Source: Macropodus opercularis (taxonomy: Eukaryota; Chordata; Actinopteri; Anabantiformes; Osphronemidae). From it: a stretch of DNA of 64,000 nt. Location of the stretch: contig CM061104.1 of NCBI GenBank assembly GCA_030770545.1, forward strand, positions 11,665,001 through 11,729,000, given 5' to 3'. A program made the position numbers and the translations under genes. This document shows positions 25,601 through 38,300 of the stretch, in pieces (the stretch's first letter is position 1; the number at the start of each line of letters is the position of its first letter). The notes under the pieces were generated by a model, which did not search any database, had not been told where the DNA came from, and saw nothing but the letters and a program-made list of their open reading frames with translations.

Positions 25601-28175
25601 AGGGTTGTTGCCTTAATTCTTATATAGAACAGAATAATACAAATAAAAATAACATGAAATAAAATGCTATGTCATTCACTGCACAGCAGCAATGTTTGGC
25701 GCTTTATAAGCTTATACTTAGTCAACTATTACATCTTTATACGTTAACTTTACTGTAGTACTACAGAAGAATTATTCCAATAAAACTAGAGCTACATGGT
25801 TTAAACCAGTTCTTCATATTTAAGGTCTGTACATTTAAACAATCCTTACACTGAATGTCTAAATATGTTCCTTTCTTTGAACTTCCTTTAACTTGAACGT
25901 CTAAAATGCCCTCATGGCAGCTGTGAGAAACAGCAACAGCAAAGCAGCATCCAAATAATGTGGCAATGTTCAAATGTAACGGCCTGTTCTGACCAGTAGA
26001 GGACAATGTTACATTAAATGGTCATCATCTCCCAAAGAAGAAAAGAATGTTACAGCATTTTTATCATCACCACAATAGTACAGTATATAACATAAATAAT
26101 ATAATGGAGTAACACAAATAACTGTCCAGTCTACATAGTCAGCTACAGTACACTCAGTGGGAAAATCATTAAGATAATATAGGATGTGAAACTCCAAGAC
26201 CAAGGAACCATGAGAAGGAGAAAGCCAGAGAGAAAGAGAACACACCAGTAGTCAGTTCAGGAATTTACTGCACCGTGCAAAGCGAGGAAGAGGCCAAGTC
26301 AAATCCAAGGTCCAAAGCACAAACCATCAGTGAAAAGGAGGCTGGAGAAAGAGGCACAATCTAGCAAGGCTAGCAAGTTGTGGAAGGGAATGCACGCATA
26401 GATAATTATCTGGGACTAGAAACAGGTGGGCAGAGTCAGGACCAGTGCGATTGTGCGAAGGCTTAGCAGCTGGTCAGGACAGGTGAAGCGCCAGAGTGTG
26501 TGTGTGTGTGCGTTTGTGTGTGTGTGTGCATACTGCCAATGAGTGATGAATGAATGGGAGGTGAAACGCTGCGTATTTCCAAAGCGTGTCTTATTACCAA
26601 TCACAAGAAGCACACGTACCCCTCAGTGTGGAGATATCTGTTGTTGGGTTTTATGAGACAGAGTCATTTCTGTAACAGGGTAATAGTTCAGAGAGAAGAT
26701 ACTGTAACAAGCTCAAAGGAGTTTCATCACTTCGCTACTTCTTCGCAGCGTCGCAGGCAGCCAGTAGCCGCGCGACGCCCCTGGTTGTCATGGTAGTCCC
26801 TGGTTAAATACAGCAGTGCTAACAAGTCTTTAGGCTTTCTCACTTTGCAATTCATTTATTTGAGAAAGTGGGTCAGTGGTACCACATAAAAGCTGGAGTT
26901 GTCCTCCTGGCTTTGTCTCACTGAGGAATGTTCACTAAGGAGCAGCAGGAAGAAAAACACGGTGTGTTTTGATATTCAAGGCCAATTAGTTCATAGTTTC
27001 CTACCTGCAGTGAACGGTATAGAATAACATATTGCTGACAACCAGCAGTATACTGAACTCAAGAATACTCAAGTATACTGCAGTACAGCAGTTGGATTTA
27101 CTGAACAGGGAAGAAGCCAGGATGTGGTGAAACATTCATTTATTTTCTCAATAGGCCAATTAGTTACTTTAAACAAGCACAGATGCGCAGTGGAATGATG
27201 GGAGTCGCATCACATAAAAGGAAAACAGCACCTACTGTAGATTTGTGCTGTATCAGCACTTTGGAGCAGCAGCACAAGCGATTGGCTTTGCAAGAACCCA
27301 GTCAATCATTAGCCTGCTGACAGAGGGAAAAGCGATAATAGATAAAGTGTTCATGTGAAGAATTCATGTCACTGCCTTACGCTGGTCAATACGTGTAGGC
27401 CGCCCCTGTAAATATAAGCTACTGACACCTTCATTTAATTAGTAGGTGCCTGACAAGTTAGCGAGCATTAATCAGAACAGACGTGTTGCGCTCGAAGGGC
27501 AGTTTACTAAAGCATTAATCTACAGCGACACCAGAGCGGAAAAATCCAAGGCTTTGCTGTTCAATAGCAGCATAGCTCATACCTGTATTATTTTACCTTT
27601 CATTATTTAATCAATGACATTTGCAAGTTTAACTTAAGTACAATCGATGACGTGCAGAAACAATTAGCGAGTGATGAGTGATGAGCAGTTACTGGTTACA
27701 GCACATCTCCACCCTAACCAGAGTTTGACCTTCCAGTGTAAAGTTCCCTGCTCACACTTGAACCGTGACTCTCTCCTGCTTTCGGAACATTTTGAAACTT
27801 CCTTTTTGGGGCTTTTCAGCTCAGCAGATGTTTCCTGAATCGGCTGTTCCCTTCCTCAGTGGGAAGGGAGGGAAAGAGAAGGATGGAGACAGGGACTTTC
27901 TCATTCACTTTCAGTGGAGAAAAACACTCCGAGCCTCCAACTGGTTGTTCCTTTCTTCTGCTGCTGTGCTACAGAGCTCATCGAGGTGACCAAGACTCAG
28001 ACTTACTTTGCAGTGACAGAAGACTCGGACTCCAGCAGAGTCACCAACCAGGCAGCAGCAGACAAAGGACTCAGTCTAGTCGGTGCCGCTTGGTGAACAG
28101 CCAGTGGTTGGGGGACCAGCGATGTCGTGGGACTGTGGCCTGAGATACATGTTCTCTGTGACCCCTGCGCTGCAG
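25601..28175. other. Spacer with no recognised gene
   Basis: No product is recognisable in the open frames on either strand. A (TG)n tract occupies 26496-26528. A good acceptor-like pyrimidine tract ending CTACAG at about 27975 precedes a short open stretch of unknown meaning (see findings). Confidence 0.5.
26496..26528. repeat. (GT)n microsatellite with one interruption
   Basis: GT repeats interrupted by CGTTT near 26511, in the spacer between the ferroportin and rapgef5 genes. Confidence 0.9.
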
Positions 28176-28301
28176 CCAGGGAGCATGTGCATCCTGCATG
28201 ACAAGGAGGACCTGTCCAGACTGGAGATGGTTCAGAGACTGGCCAAGGATGGCTGCCGACTGCTGCAGAACCACAGCAAGAGCCAGGAGAAGACGTGTGA
28301 G
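28176..28301 (+). CDS. Candidate upstream exon, possibly rapgef5 long form
   Basis: An open, exon-like segment bounded by GCTGCAG (28169-28175) and the donor GAG|GTGAGC (28302). It reads PGSMCILHDKEDLSRLEMVQ then RLAKDGCRLLQNHSK, ending in phase 0. Codon-like composition and splice context are good. The motif C-x-L-x-D-K-E-D-L-x-R weakly resembles the end of the cyclic-nucleotide-binding domain in EPAC proteins (LRVDKEDFNR), the closest relatives of RAPGEF5. It lies on the same strand 4.1 kb upstream of the rapgef5 start. The left boundary is uncertain: the frame is open only from 28080, and other acceptors near 28100 are possible. It could belong to an unrelated gene. Confidence 0.4.
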
Positions 28302-31300
28302 GTGAGCTGCAACAACAGCGTAGCCTGAAACAACTCGTTGATGCATTTCACTGAACAGTTATTATTAGCTTTGTCTGAGTATGTAGTCAAATCAGTCAGA
28401 TATGCAAAATCCATTACTCGCATTACATTACATTACAACATGATTAGTAGTGTAGTGACCAAACCATTACTATTTGCCAGCAAAGGATCTATAACCGCTT
28501 AATACTGTCATCTAGGTTCTGTCAAATCAAGAAACATTTATCTCCAAAAATGATTCATTCGTTGTACGAACCAGTGGCTCTGTTTTCTTACTGAACCTGA
28601 ACTTGCTCGCTTCAGGAGCTTTTGTTGCAGATTGTCTTAAACTACGTGAGTACAGGTGCTGTACATTCAGTTCAACCCGCTCGTGTTTTTGGAACATTAC
28701 ATCACCTGTCAGTTAGCTGCGTCTGATTGGCCGACCTCATGGAGGCTGCTCCCTTCCTGCCAGCTGTATCTGCGTTCTGCGCTGTTCAACAATGGCAGGA
28801 AGAGCTGACGTAAGTGGTGAGACCACCGTGCCAGACGCTGTACAGTCCAGGGTGGATTCCAGTCGGGCAGGTCTCTGACCTTTTCTCCTACACAATTGTA
28901 GATCTCCTCATCTGTGTTTTATTCAATATAATGACCTTTCACTGGTACAAGCCTCTGCCAATCTGAGTTTAATCAAATGTTAGTGCTGCAAAATAACAAT
29001 CTGCTGCTTCTAGTTGCAGTCATAGATCGTACCAAGTTAGAATTACTACAGTTATTCAATGCCCTGAACCTGGACGTATTGATGGTGTGCATGTTTATTT
29101 GTTTTATTCATCTTAGCAATAATGGCCTGATACTGTTTGCTGAACTTGCTACAGTGCACATATACAGTATATTACACATGGTTCTTATACATAGACATCA
29201 AAGAGCTTTGAAATCTGTTAAATCCCAGCTGGTTGAAACAGGGATGATTATAAACAGTCAGCTGCTTCTCTGTGATAATGAATGTTACGCAGCCTTTTAA
29301 AAATGTGTTTGGGTCTTTTTTGACATATGAAAGAATTGTTTTGTATTATTCTCTGGTAAAATGTTGCCAGGTTTGATTTCAGTCTCTTGAGTCTCTTCTT
29401 TCTTTGTCCTTTTATCCCTTGTTTTCAATTATTCAGAGGTATGATGCAGTTCTGCTTGATCATCTCTTGTGTTTGACACTTTAAGATTTTCCTTGCATCT
29501 TTCAGTGCATATTAATATTTCATCAACATTTTCCATTTACTGTACATCTAGTTGTACCATAGAGTCACTGTCTTATGTCAATACATAGAGCAGAGGAGCC
29601 CTGTGTGCAAATACTTTATAGGAACACAATTAGAGTTTTATGTGGTAAACAGAAATTTGAGCGAACTCATTCTGGAGCTAATGAAATGCTTATTAATTTT
29701 CAAAGGATTCTTTGAAAATTAGTGCGTATGAGTCTCACTATCTGTTCTACCATTCCCTTAGAGGAATTAAGAGCAAATCTGTCAGGACGGACACGGTCCA
29801 GCTCCCTGTACAGTAAGCGTTCCACACCCTGCCAGACAGACATGCAGACACAGTGGAATGCATGTGGAACTCTGAAGGAGACCGTGGACCATTAAACAGG
29901 ACAGTACAGAGACACTTCATCTCCTGAAGCCTGTGTCCATATTAGGAGGACGCCTACCAGCAGCTGTGAGCACAGGTCACCTCTAGGCTGTGGTAGTGCA
30001 GGAGCTGTACAGACCCAGCGTTCTGGCTCATTATCAGCAGCCACTCTGGAGGCCTGATTGTTTGCTGGATTGGGGAGCTGGTAACCACGAAGCCCAGTGC
30101 ACGGCCACAACCAGCCTGCAGCCTCCGAGGCAGAATCAATAATTCATTGTGAGGAAAGGTTTGTTTGCTGTTTGACCTGTTAGTGGAACACTAAGACGCT
30201 CTGTTAATTGTAGTCAAAACGTCATCGTCTAGCTGCTCCCCCGTCTGTCTTATCTTCTTATCTTATCACGCTGGGTACGTTACAGTACGCCTTGGTAAAA
30301 ATAGAACCACCAGCATCTTTTTCCCAAAATAAAGGAAGCTAATTAGCTCAGTCTGCCCTTTCTGGGGGTTTCTGGTGCTTCTTTGTGTTCGTAGTAAGAC
30401 ACATTCATGAAAGGTATTATGGGCTTAGCAGACATCTAAACTTTGTTTAGAATCACAGCACTAAACTATTAACAGCATTAACGTCCTTCTAAAGGCGCAG
30501 AAAACATCTGTGCTTTTTAAAGACAGATTTGCTGTCTGTGTGTTAAATGTCATCCAGATAGATTTAGTTATTGTATGTGTACATTGTAGGTGGTGCACAG
30601 AGACAGTGGTTAATGTGCCAGGAAGTCGCACGTAACTGAATGTATGCATTTCTGCAAAAGGCAATTAGGATAGAAAACTGCAAGCGCTTCCAGCCTGTCT
30701 GCCTGGTTAATTGCATGCACAGAGGCTTGTGTTGACTTTGACTGATGGCTCAGGAGAGGGCGGCTGAAGGAGGGGCTGCTGATGCAGGATGCCTGTGCGT
30801 GCACCCTGCAGTGAACTCTTCATTAAGACCAATATCTCTGATCCAGACACTCCACTGTCAAACAGCCCTTTTTAGAATTCAAAGATGTAGGTTTAAGAAA
30901 CTGGGTTAAAAACTAATATTCGGACACTTATTATAGAAAATGATATGTTAGAACCATAAGTAAACGTTCAGACTGACCAGTCAGTTACAGCCAAACATTG
31001 TCCTTTGTCATTAAAGTGATGCAATATTATAATAGGACTGTTTTTAAACAGATCAACTTGGACATGTGGACACTCTCCACAGGTTTTAATTAACCGAATA
31101 GTAGATTAGACAGTAAATTGATTAGTGTAATGACTCACAAATTCTTCTAATCAGTCCACCGTTTAAACTATCATTTAGTCTTTTAGCAAGTAAAAGTATA
31201 AATGAATTTAGTGGTTTCAGCCTTTCTCAGTTTAATAGAAGAAATGGAAAATTAGGATTTAACATTTTGAAGACTATTAATTCCACCTTGGAGACTAATC

Positions 31301-31830
31301 AGCCATAGCATTAATTGTTAGCTGCAGCCTTAAAATATGTCTGACTGCAGTTTAGTGACTAGAGGTGACTTCAGTGTCATTCACTAAGGCTTTGATTAAT
31401 AACATGGCTGTGTGACAAAGCGAAAGAGAGACACAGAGAGAGCGGGACACAATAGTCAGCATGTGGATAAATTAATCATTCATACTGTAATACATCATAT
31501 TGGTCGAAGCCAAACTATGAACCATTGTTAATGTGCAGAGTTTAACCATATGGCAGCCTGGCTGCAGATTGGCTCAAGCCACCTCCCATAATTCAATAGG
31601 GTCTGTATGGGACTTGGTAATTAAAATAAGTGCAAGCCTTCTATGCTAATCCCTGAATGGGCTCCACTGATAAGGACTGAATAAAGATATATGGAAATTC
31701 TCTTTCATTTGCGGTGCCGGCTTTGACACTGTATTATGATGGAAATCAGCAGTGATTTGAGCGAGTGGGAGGAAATACAGGGGGAATCTCCTTGGTGATA
31801 ACACTGTCTCCCCCGTTCTCTCTCTGTAGC
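28302..31830. other. Spacer or intron, no exon recognised
   Basis: If the candidate exons on either side belong to one transcript this is an intron of 3.5 kb. I looked for a DEP-domain exon such as EPAC proteins carry (RDRKYHL, YRQCCxGxELVDW) on the plus strand and did not find one. Confidence 0.45.
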
Positions 31831-31970
31831 CACAGAGTGACGAGGCAGCCCGTGTGTGTGTGAGGGAGAGGGGCTACGTTGTGCTCGTTCTCCAGAGGGT
31901 GTCGTCAGAGCAGCCAGCCCCCTCTGCTACAGCAAGGGGAGGAGGGAGAGAGCAGGCAAGGAACAGGAGG
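31831..31970 (+). CDS. Candidate upstream rapgef5 exon
   Basis: Bounded by CTCTGTAG (31823-31830, pyrimidine-rich acceptor) and GGAG|GTAAGC (31971). One frame is open throughout: PQSDEAARVCVRERGYVVLV then LQRVSSEQP. EPAC2 has VRLKEHDQDVLVLEKV immediately before the region that precedes YVVVSGTPEKIL in RAPGEF5, so both sequence and order fit an N-terminal extension of rapgef5. Phase 0 at the left agrees with the candidate exon ending at 28301. It ends two bases into a codon, and no good in-phase acceptor is evident in the main first exon. It may be spliced differently, be an untranslated exon, or be a chance open frame. Confidence 0.4.
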
Positions 31971-32304
31971 TAAGCCTTCCTAGATTCCCTCCCTCCCTCT
32001 TTCACTATCTGTTTCTCTCCCTCAGCTCTCTCACCATTCCCTCTTTCTGTTTCTCTGGATCACAGTCACTCGGGCATACTTACATCACAACTCCTTACAC
32101 ATAATGACTGCTAGACACATTGAAGTAAGCAGCATGGGACTTTAAGGCAGAGCTGTGCTGGCTGCCTTCCCATTTAACTCACTGACAGTACACAGTGGAC
32201 TCCGGGCTGCATCAGCTGTAGGTGAATGGATGGATGGGTAAAGGGGGCATGCAGCAGTAACCACGGAAACATCGCCGGTGTAAGAGCACGGGGACTCTGC
32301 AAGG

Positions 32305-35300
32305 ATGGGATCTCGACCACAGCCCCCGGACCTGCAGCGAGAGGAGGGCAGGTTGCTGCATGCCGCCTTGGTGGAGCAGGAGGAAGATGACGATGAAGAG
32401 GAGGGCTCAGAGGAGAGCAGCAGTGACAGCACCAGCCGGGCAGAGCCGGTGACAATGCCCACTTTTGACGTCCCCTACTTCCGCTACATAGATGATGAGG
32501 GGACCGAGGGAGAGGAGGAATGGAGCAGCAGCCGCTCTCTGTCATCTATCGAGGAGGACTCCACTGACTCTGTTGTGTCTGACAGGTACGTGGTGGTATC
32601 GGGAACCCCCGAGAAGATCCTGGAGCACTTACTGAGTGACTTGATGCTGGATGAAGACCCGGACACAACACAGGGCAAAGAGTCAGGTCAGCATATACAG
32701 TGTACTGCAACACTTTAACATCCCATTTGTTGTTATTTCAGGTTGTCAGGGTATCAATAAATATTTGAAGAAGCCAAATTTAAAAACCGACATGGTCTTA
32801 TGACTAAGCACTATTAATGTGGGGTTTCACGGCAGGTTCTGTATTGTTTTTGTTCGCAGTGGGATTAATGGAAAGACAACGATAACTACTGTGACTTTTC
32901 ATTTCACTTTCTTTTTCTCTCAGTCCTCTCTGTTGCAGAGGAGCTGGGACAACAGCCTCCACCCCTCCAGGGGTAATAATACAGGCTAATCATGTGCTAT
33001 TATTCCCAGAATGCCTGTAAGTTGGAGTGCGCTCATTTAAAAGCTGCTTATCGGAGATCCCATCTTTGAAGTGTGGCTGTAACAGACGGTGCGACATGCA
33101 GCCCAGCTTCACAGCTATGACAATACATTTCCTCTCATCTCAGCAGGTGCATGATAATGTGACACTGTTGCCAAGGCAGAGGAGATCCTCTGGTGCTGAA
33201 GCTGGAAAATGGATGGATGAGAATTGATGATTTAAAGCAGTAGCAGTCAAGGAGAAGAAAAAAAGAGAAGCAATGCAGAGAGGAGGAAATGAGGAGGGAG
33301 GAAAGAAGCAGATTTTTGCTTGGAGGCAGACATGGTAGCAAATGATGTCTAACTGGGAAGTGCTCTAGAGTTTTATGTTTGCTGGTTAATCCAATTTCAT
33401 TGTTTCATATTGATTACACTGCCAGTGAGTAAGGTGTCCCGTCATTCAGGTACTTTACCTTTCAGCTGCCATCCAGTGTATTTTCGATGAATCATTCAGC
33501 CTTAGCTCACTGTGTAGTGAAGCGTATGAAGTTCCATCCAGAGCTGCGGCGCATGATGCTGAGTGATATCCCAGGGTCAAGGAGCCACGGACCTGAGGAT
33601 AGGAGGGACTGAAGTGAGCAGTTTTCACGCTTAATAGTCTGACTCCTGCTGGCCTCGGTTGTCCCTGAATGAGTAGCGGCGCCCGCCATGCTTCGCTATC
33701 CCTAACATGTCCAGCTCAGCAGAAGCATGAGAGCACAAGATCCTACATTATGTGCGGCCTGTTGCTCAGAGCTCGTTCACAATGATTGTACAGCAGAATG
33801 ACTACAGATTGCAGCAGGTTATTGATGTTGCACTCATGAGTTACAGTGCAGCCGTTTCGTGCCACGATGGTGGCGCTGGCCTCTCCACAGTGCGGTTGAG
33901 AATGCAGAGGAGCTGTCTTTCTGCGACAGGATGCACTTCTCTGAAAAGGCTTTTTAGAGTTAAACTCAGCAGTGTGTGCTGCGAAAGACTTTGCGTCCTC
34001 TGAGCATTTTTGGTAGAATTCACTAGTATGTACAGTAGTCTTCACGTCTTTTCCTGATCTCTGCAGCTAGTGATTGTTGCTCTGGATGTTTAGAATCTTT
34101 GACTTTGTTGCTGTTTCTAGCCAGGAAACGTCACCAGCGAACCAGATTCCTCATATTTATGACTTTTACACCAAGACTTACACCAACTTCTGGTTATTAT
34201 TGATCCATTAAGTGACACATTAACATGCTTATGTCTAAGGTTGCATTGATCAAGTACTTATTGAGATGCAAATGTTGCTGGCAGGTTGATTGACAGGTTG
34301 ATTGATTTCGCTGCAACTCATTGACAAACTAGATCAATGAATCTAATTCGGTGTGTTTCTGAAAATGAAAGTACGTGATTTATTCACATCTCTGGTAAAA
34401 ACACAATATATACATAAGGCATTAAGCTTAATTTACACTAGCTTAATTCAGTAATTCACTTTGTTTTGTGTTAGTGGAACACACATCCTCTCCAACACTA
34501 GTTAGATTCGGTCTGTACTCTGCAGGACTTCTTTTGCTGTGTTATCAAGAATTATGAGAGAGAATATGACTTAAGGTCAGGAAATTAAATATTTATTCTG
34601 TTTTCTGACTTCAAAAAACTTGCAGAGTTTAAAGCCTGGGGAGAAGAGCTTAAGCCGTTACTCATGTGAAAGTGTTTTATAGATACCATAGCTTAGAGAA
34701 AATACACAAACATACAGCAGTGAGAGGGAGCCGTGTGCGGTGAATGCAGCACAGTGCGTTGGAGCTGTTTGTGTTGTGTTTTTCGGGTTTTGTGCTGAGG
34801 TGTGTAACTGTATCCTTTATGGATAAGCAGTGAGTGATGCATCCGCAGCTGCTCTGCATGGATTAACGTAATGATGTCAGGGACTCCTGTGGACCAGAAC
34901 GCACACAAAGGCCCTGGGAAGCCACTGTGAAATTAAAGGAGAGAATTTACAATTCTGGGTGTGAGGCAAACCTTCGGGGAATGAGAGGACAACAGCCCTA
35001 ATAGGATTTGTAAAGCTTTTCGCTTGTGGCTGGGCATCATATCTTATAAGTGCTCTTTATGCCTTAGAAATAGTCGTAGTAGAGTAGTTCAATAGAGTAG
35101 TAGAGTAGGTTTTATGTCAACACACTTTTATAACAATGTCAAATTATAATAGCTCCCATTGAATAACAGATATTAGGAGAAAGGGAATTTGTTTGTGATT
35201 TCTAATGATAAGATGAAATAAAGGAATCCAGGCCTAATCTTTTTAACAAGGTAAATAAAATGAATGAACGGATTGGATGATGTGTTTTGGGGATATGTCA

Positions 35301-38300
35301 AAGCTGAGCTGCTCTCTGTGCAGCTTCTACCAGCTTCCATTTAATCCATTTACAGAAACACATCCTTGTACATAACCTTGGGATACTGGATGCAGCGGCA
35401 GAAAGTCCTCCTTGTAAACGCAGTGAGGTGATGGCAACGTAATATCAGATTTCTCTTCTGTGAATGAGATAATAAGAATGAAAACACAGGCTTCATCAGA
35501 GGTCAGTGAGGGTCAAATGACACATTAACATTATTGGCTGATTTTGGCTGCTGGCAAAGCTGGGACTGAAGATAATACTAGTAAAGGCTTGTTTGGGCTT
35601 GTTGGAGCAAAGCAGAAGAATATTTTAGATGAATCCTCACTGGTATCAGTAAAAATCAAATCAAGAGGAACGTGCCACTGAAAGGTCTTTTACTTCATCT
35701 TCACCCTTGAAATGTCTGAGCCTAGAGCTTGTTAACTGATAGTTTAAGACAAGACTTGCCTTCATGCTACTTTAGGATGATACGTCTGTCATCTCATACC
35801 TACAGGTGGACTGTGTGTGTAGCTCAGCAAACATTACTCACACACACTTGTCGCATGGCGGCACTTGACGCTGGAGGGAGGTCACAAGCAGTGACCTCCC
35901 TCCAGCGTCAGGTATTGCAGCATAAGAACAGAATTTAAACTTCTTTGATTCTTCAGGAAGGTCTTGTTCATAAATCAATTTAAGCTATAAGAGGCTGATA
36001 TATTTATAAGTTATTATTACAAGTGGAAATGAAATAAATGTGTTTACATAGACAATAATCAATAGTTTCTCTTTGCAGACACCCTCCTAGATGACTTTCT
36101 GCTGACCTACCCCGTGTTCATGTCAACCGCTGATTTATGCCAAGCTCTGCTGGGACAATATCCTGGAACACATGGGTTCTTATAGAACATTATTATAGAG
36201 ATTCACATTAATAACTCCTGTAGTGAATTCTAAAGACAGAAACTATCTTATTTTATATAAAATATATACTGTATCAATCGCAGCTTGTGACATCAGCAAA
36301 TGTAATCCGTGCTGTAGCCTTAACCGAACCCCACCTATTGCACCAAGCGTTACAGAGGAAAAGAAGACAGGAAGGAGACTCTGGAAAGGAAACGAAAAGT
36401 CCTACACCTGGTGTCACAGTGGATGTGTCTCTGCAAAGATTTCCTGAGAGAAGACGAGCACGTCAAACTCTTCATGAAGGTAGGAAGCATAGTGTTCGAG
36501 GAAATGGGTGGCAACTGGGTGTGAGGTGACCTTAACATTGGAGCAATAAAAAACTGACATTTCCTTTTAGACTTTGTATCGTTACGTGCTGGAGGATGTC
36601 TACGAGCACCCGACCCTGGAGACAGATGTGAGGGAAGTGCAGAAGCTGTATCAGCTGCACCGCAGACAGTGAGTTGTATTATAAATGATTTTATAAAAGG
36701 AAATAGAGAAATACAGAGTATGGTAATGTCAAAAAACAGATCATGCCTGGGTACAGTATGTACGATAACTAGTAGGCGCATTGACTGGAAGTCTGAAATG
36801 AAGCAGAGACACAGAAGAGAGCTTCTTCTGTGCTTGATGCCTTTATGTAGTTACTTATCAATGAATCTATTCAGAGACTGGAGAGTAATCGCAGTGTTCT
36901 ATGGTGTCGTGCATGGAAATAGGAAGGTCAAAAGCTCTTCATTACAGAGATTTTGTGAATTAATGGCAAGCTGTCGCTGTTCACGGGAAGGAATGTTCCA
37001 CCACTTGTTTACCGGACACAATTTCAAGCCTGCTGGCTATTAGTGATGTCACAAGTCATTAGCGGAACATGGACTGTATGAAGTCGTTTAATGAATAAAC
37101 ACAGTCCATACGTATGAGGAATGACTGGACTAACGCTTTTGGGCCTTTGTGTGCAGCTGCTGTGATTCTCTTAGTTCATCCTACCACAAAAATCCATTTA
37201 ATCATGTTCCATAAATAAAACTGAACCCAGGGACCTGCACATATCAAAGTTAAATGTTACTACTAAGTAAAAGCTTTGGTTGCACAGATTCATCACTTTC
37301 AACAGCTTTGAGTGATCACGAGACAGTCAAGTCTAAGTAAACTGTTGCTCAGCATATTCTCAGCTAATAAAAAGGGATCATGTTATTCTCTGACAACCCC
37401 CCGTCGTCAGACACGTTGCCACACCTGCGTCTCCCTTCTCTTCAGCCTCAGCCTCCAGTCAGACCTGATCCCTGGGGACGCTCCAACCTGCTGCCCATTA
37501 AAAACCAGTGCAGATAATAGCAGCTGACTCAGAGACTGCGTTATTTGTGTTTTTGTCCACCCACTCTTTTGTAGTATTAGACGTTGTGTGGGTGCTGCTA
37601 ACTGACATGCTCCACTATTTATGAGCTCTTCACAATCAGGCCTACCCCATGGGAGGACGTGGCTGCTTTGCGGCAGTCTGCTACCCAGTCAAACGTTAAC
37701 ATGTGTCCTTTCTATAGAAAGAAGCATCCTTTAGTCCATCTGGCCTTATGTTCCAGGAAGCTTTGAAATCTCACACTGCTTCTCCTCCCCTGTCCATTCT
37801 CAGAGCTCAAAGACATCCACAGTGAATTAGGTCATGTGTCCTGTTTTGATATGACAGTGGGAATCAGGTTTGGTGCTGGCCAGCGAGAGGGGGATCCCTG
37901 GGGACTGGCTTTGTGCCAACATGCCTATTGTGATGCAAAGCCCAGTAGGAGCTGAAGGATGACAGTGACTGAGGGGATGTACATCACAGTAGCCAGGCCT
38001 AACTGAGGAGGACAGCGCAATTAAAGGAAGGGATCACAAGATAAAATAAAGCAGGCTAATCTCAACACTGGCCTTAAATGAGTGTAAATGTGCAGTCAAC
38101 TGACTTGTTTTGATTACTGACATACTGTGGCTGCTTCCAAAGGAAAACAAACACAAGAACTGGGTTTATGTGCAAACACATGACGGAGTCCTTTACTGAT
38201 TTATTTCCTCTTCTTCTTACAGCACAGTGGATGAATATTCCCCTCAAAGAAAGGTAGGTACGCGTGTTCTCATGACATTAGAATAGCAATCATCTTACTG

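Larger units (their letters stand above)
32687..36078 (+). other. rapgef5 intron 1
   Basis: A 3.4-kb intron from TCAG|GTCAGC to TTTGCAG. It holds no recognised exon. It includes a purine-rich tract at about 33249-33310 and a perfect hairpin at 35866-35910. Confidence 0.8.

Noticed and set aside
26260..26480. Sequence resembling a dispersed repeat in the slc40a1-rapgef5 spacer
   Set aside because: I could not identify ends, a target duplication or a family; it needs a repeat-library search.
34261..34310. Short direct duplication CAGGTTGATTGA
   Set aside because: Two adjacent copies of a 12-14 bp unit in an intron; ordinary slippage product.
37065..37112. Inverted repeat ATGGACTGT...ACAGTCCAT
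   Set aside because: Only nine paired bases with a spacer of about 25; expected by chance in a window of this size.
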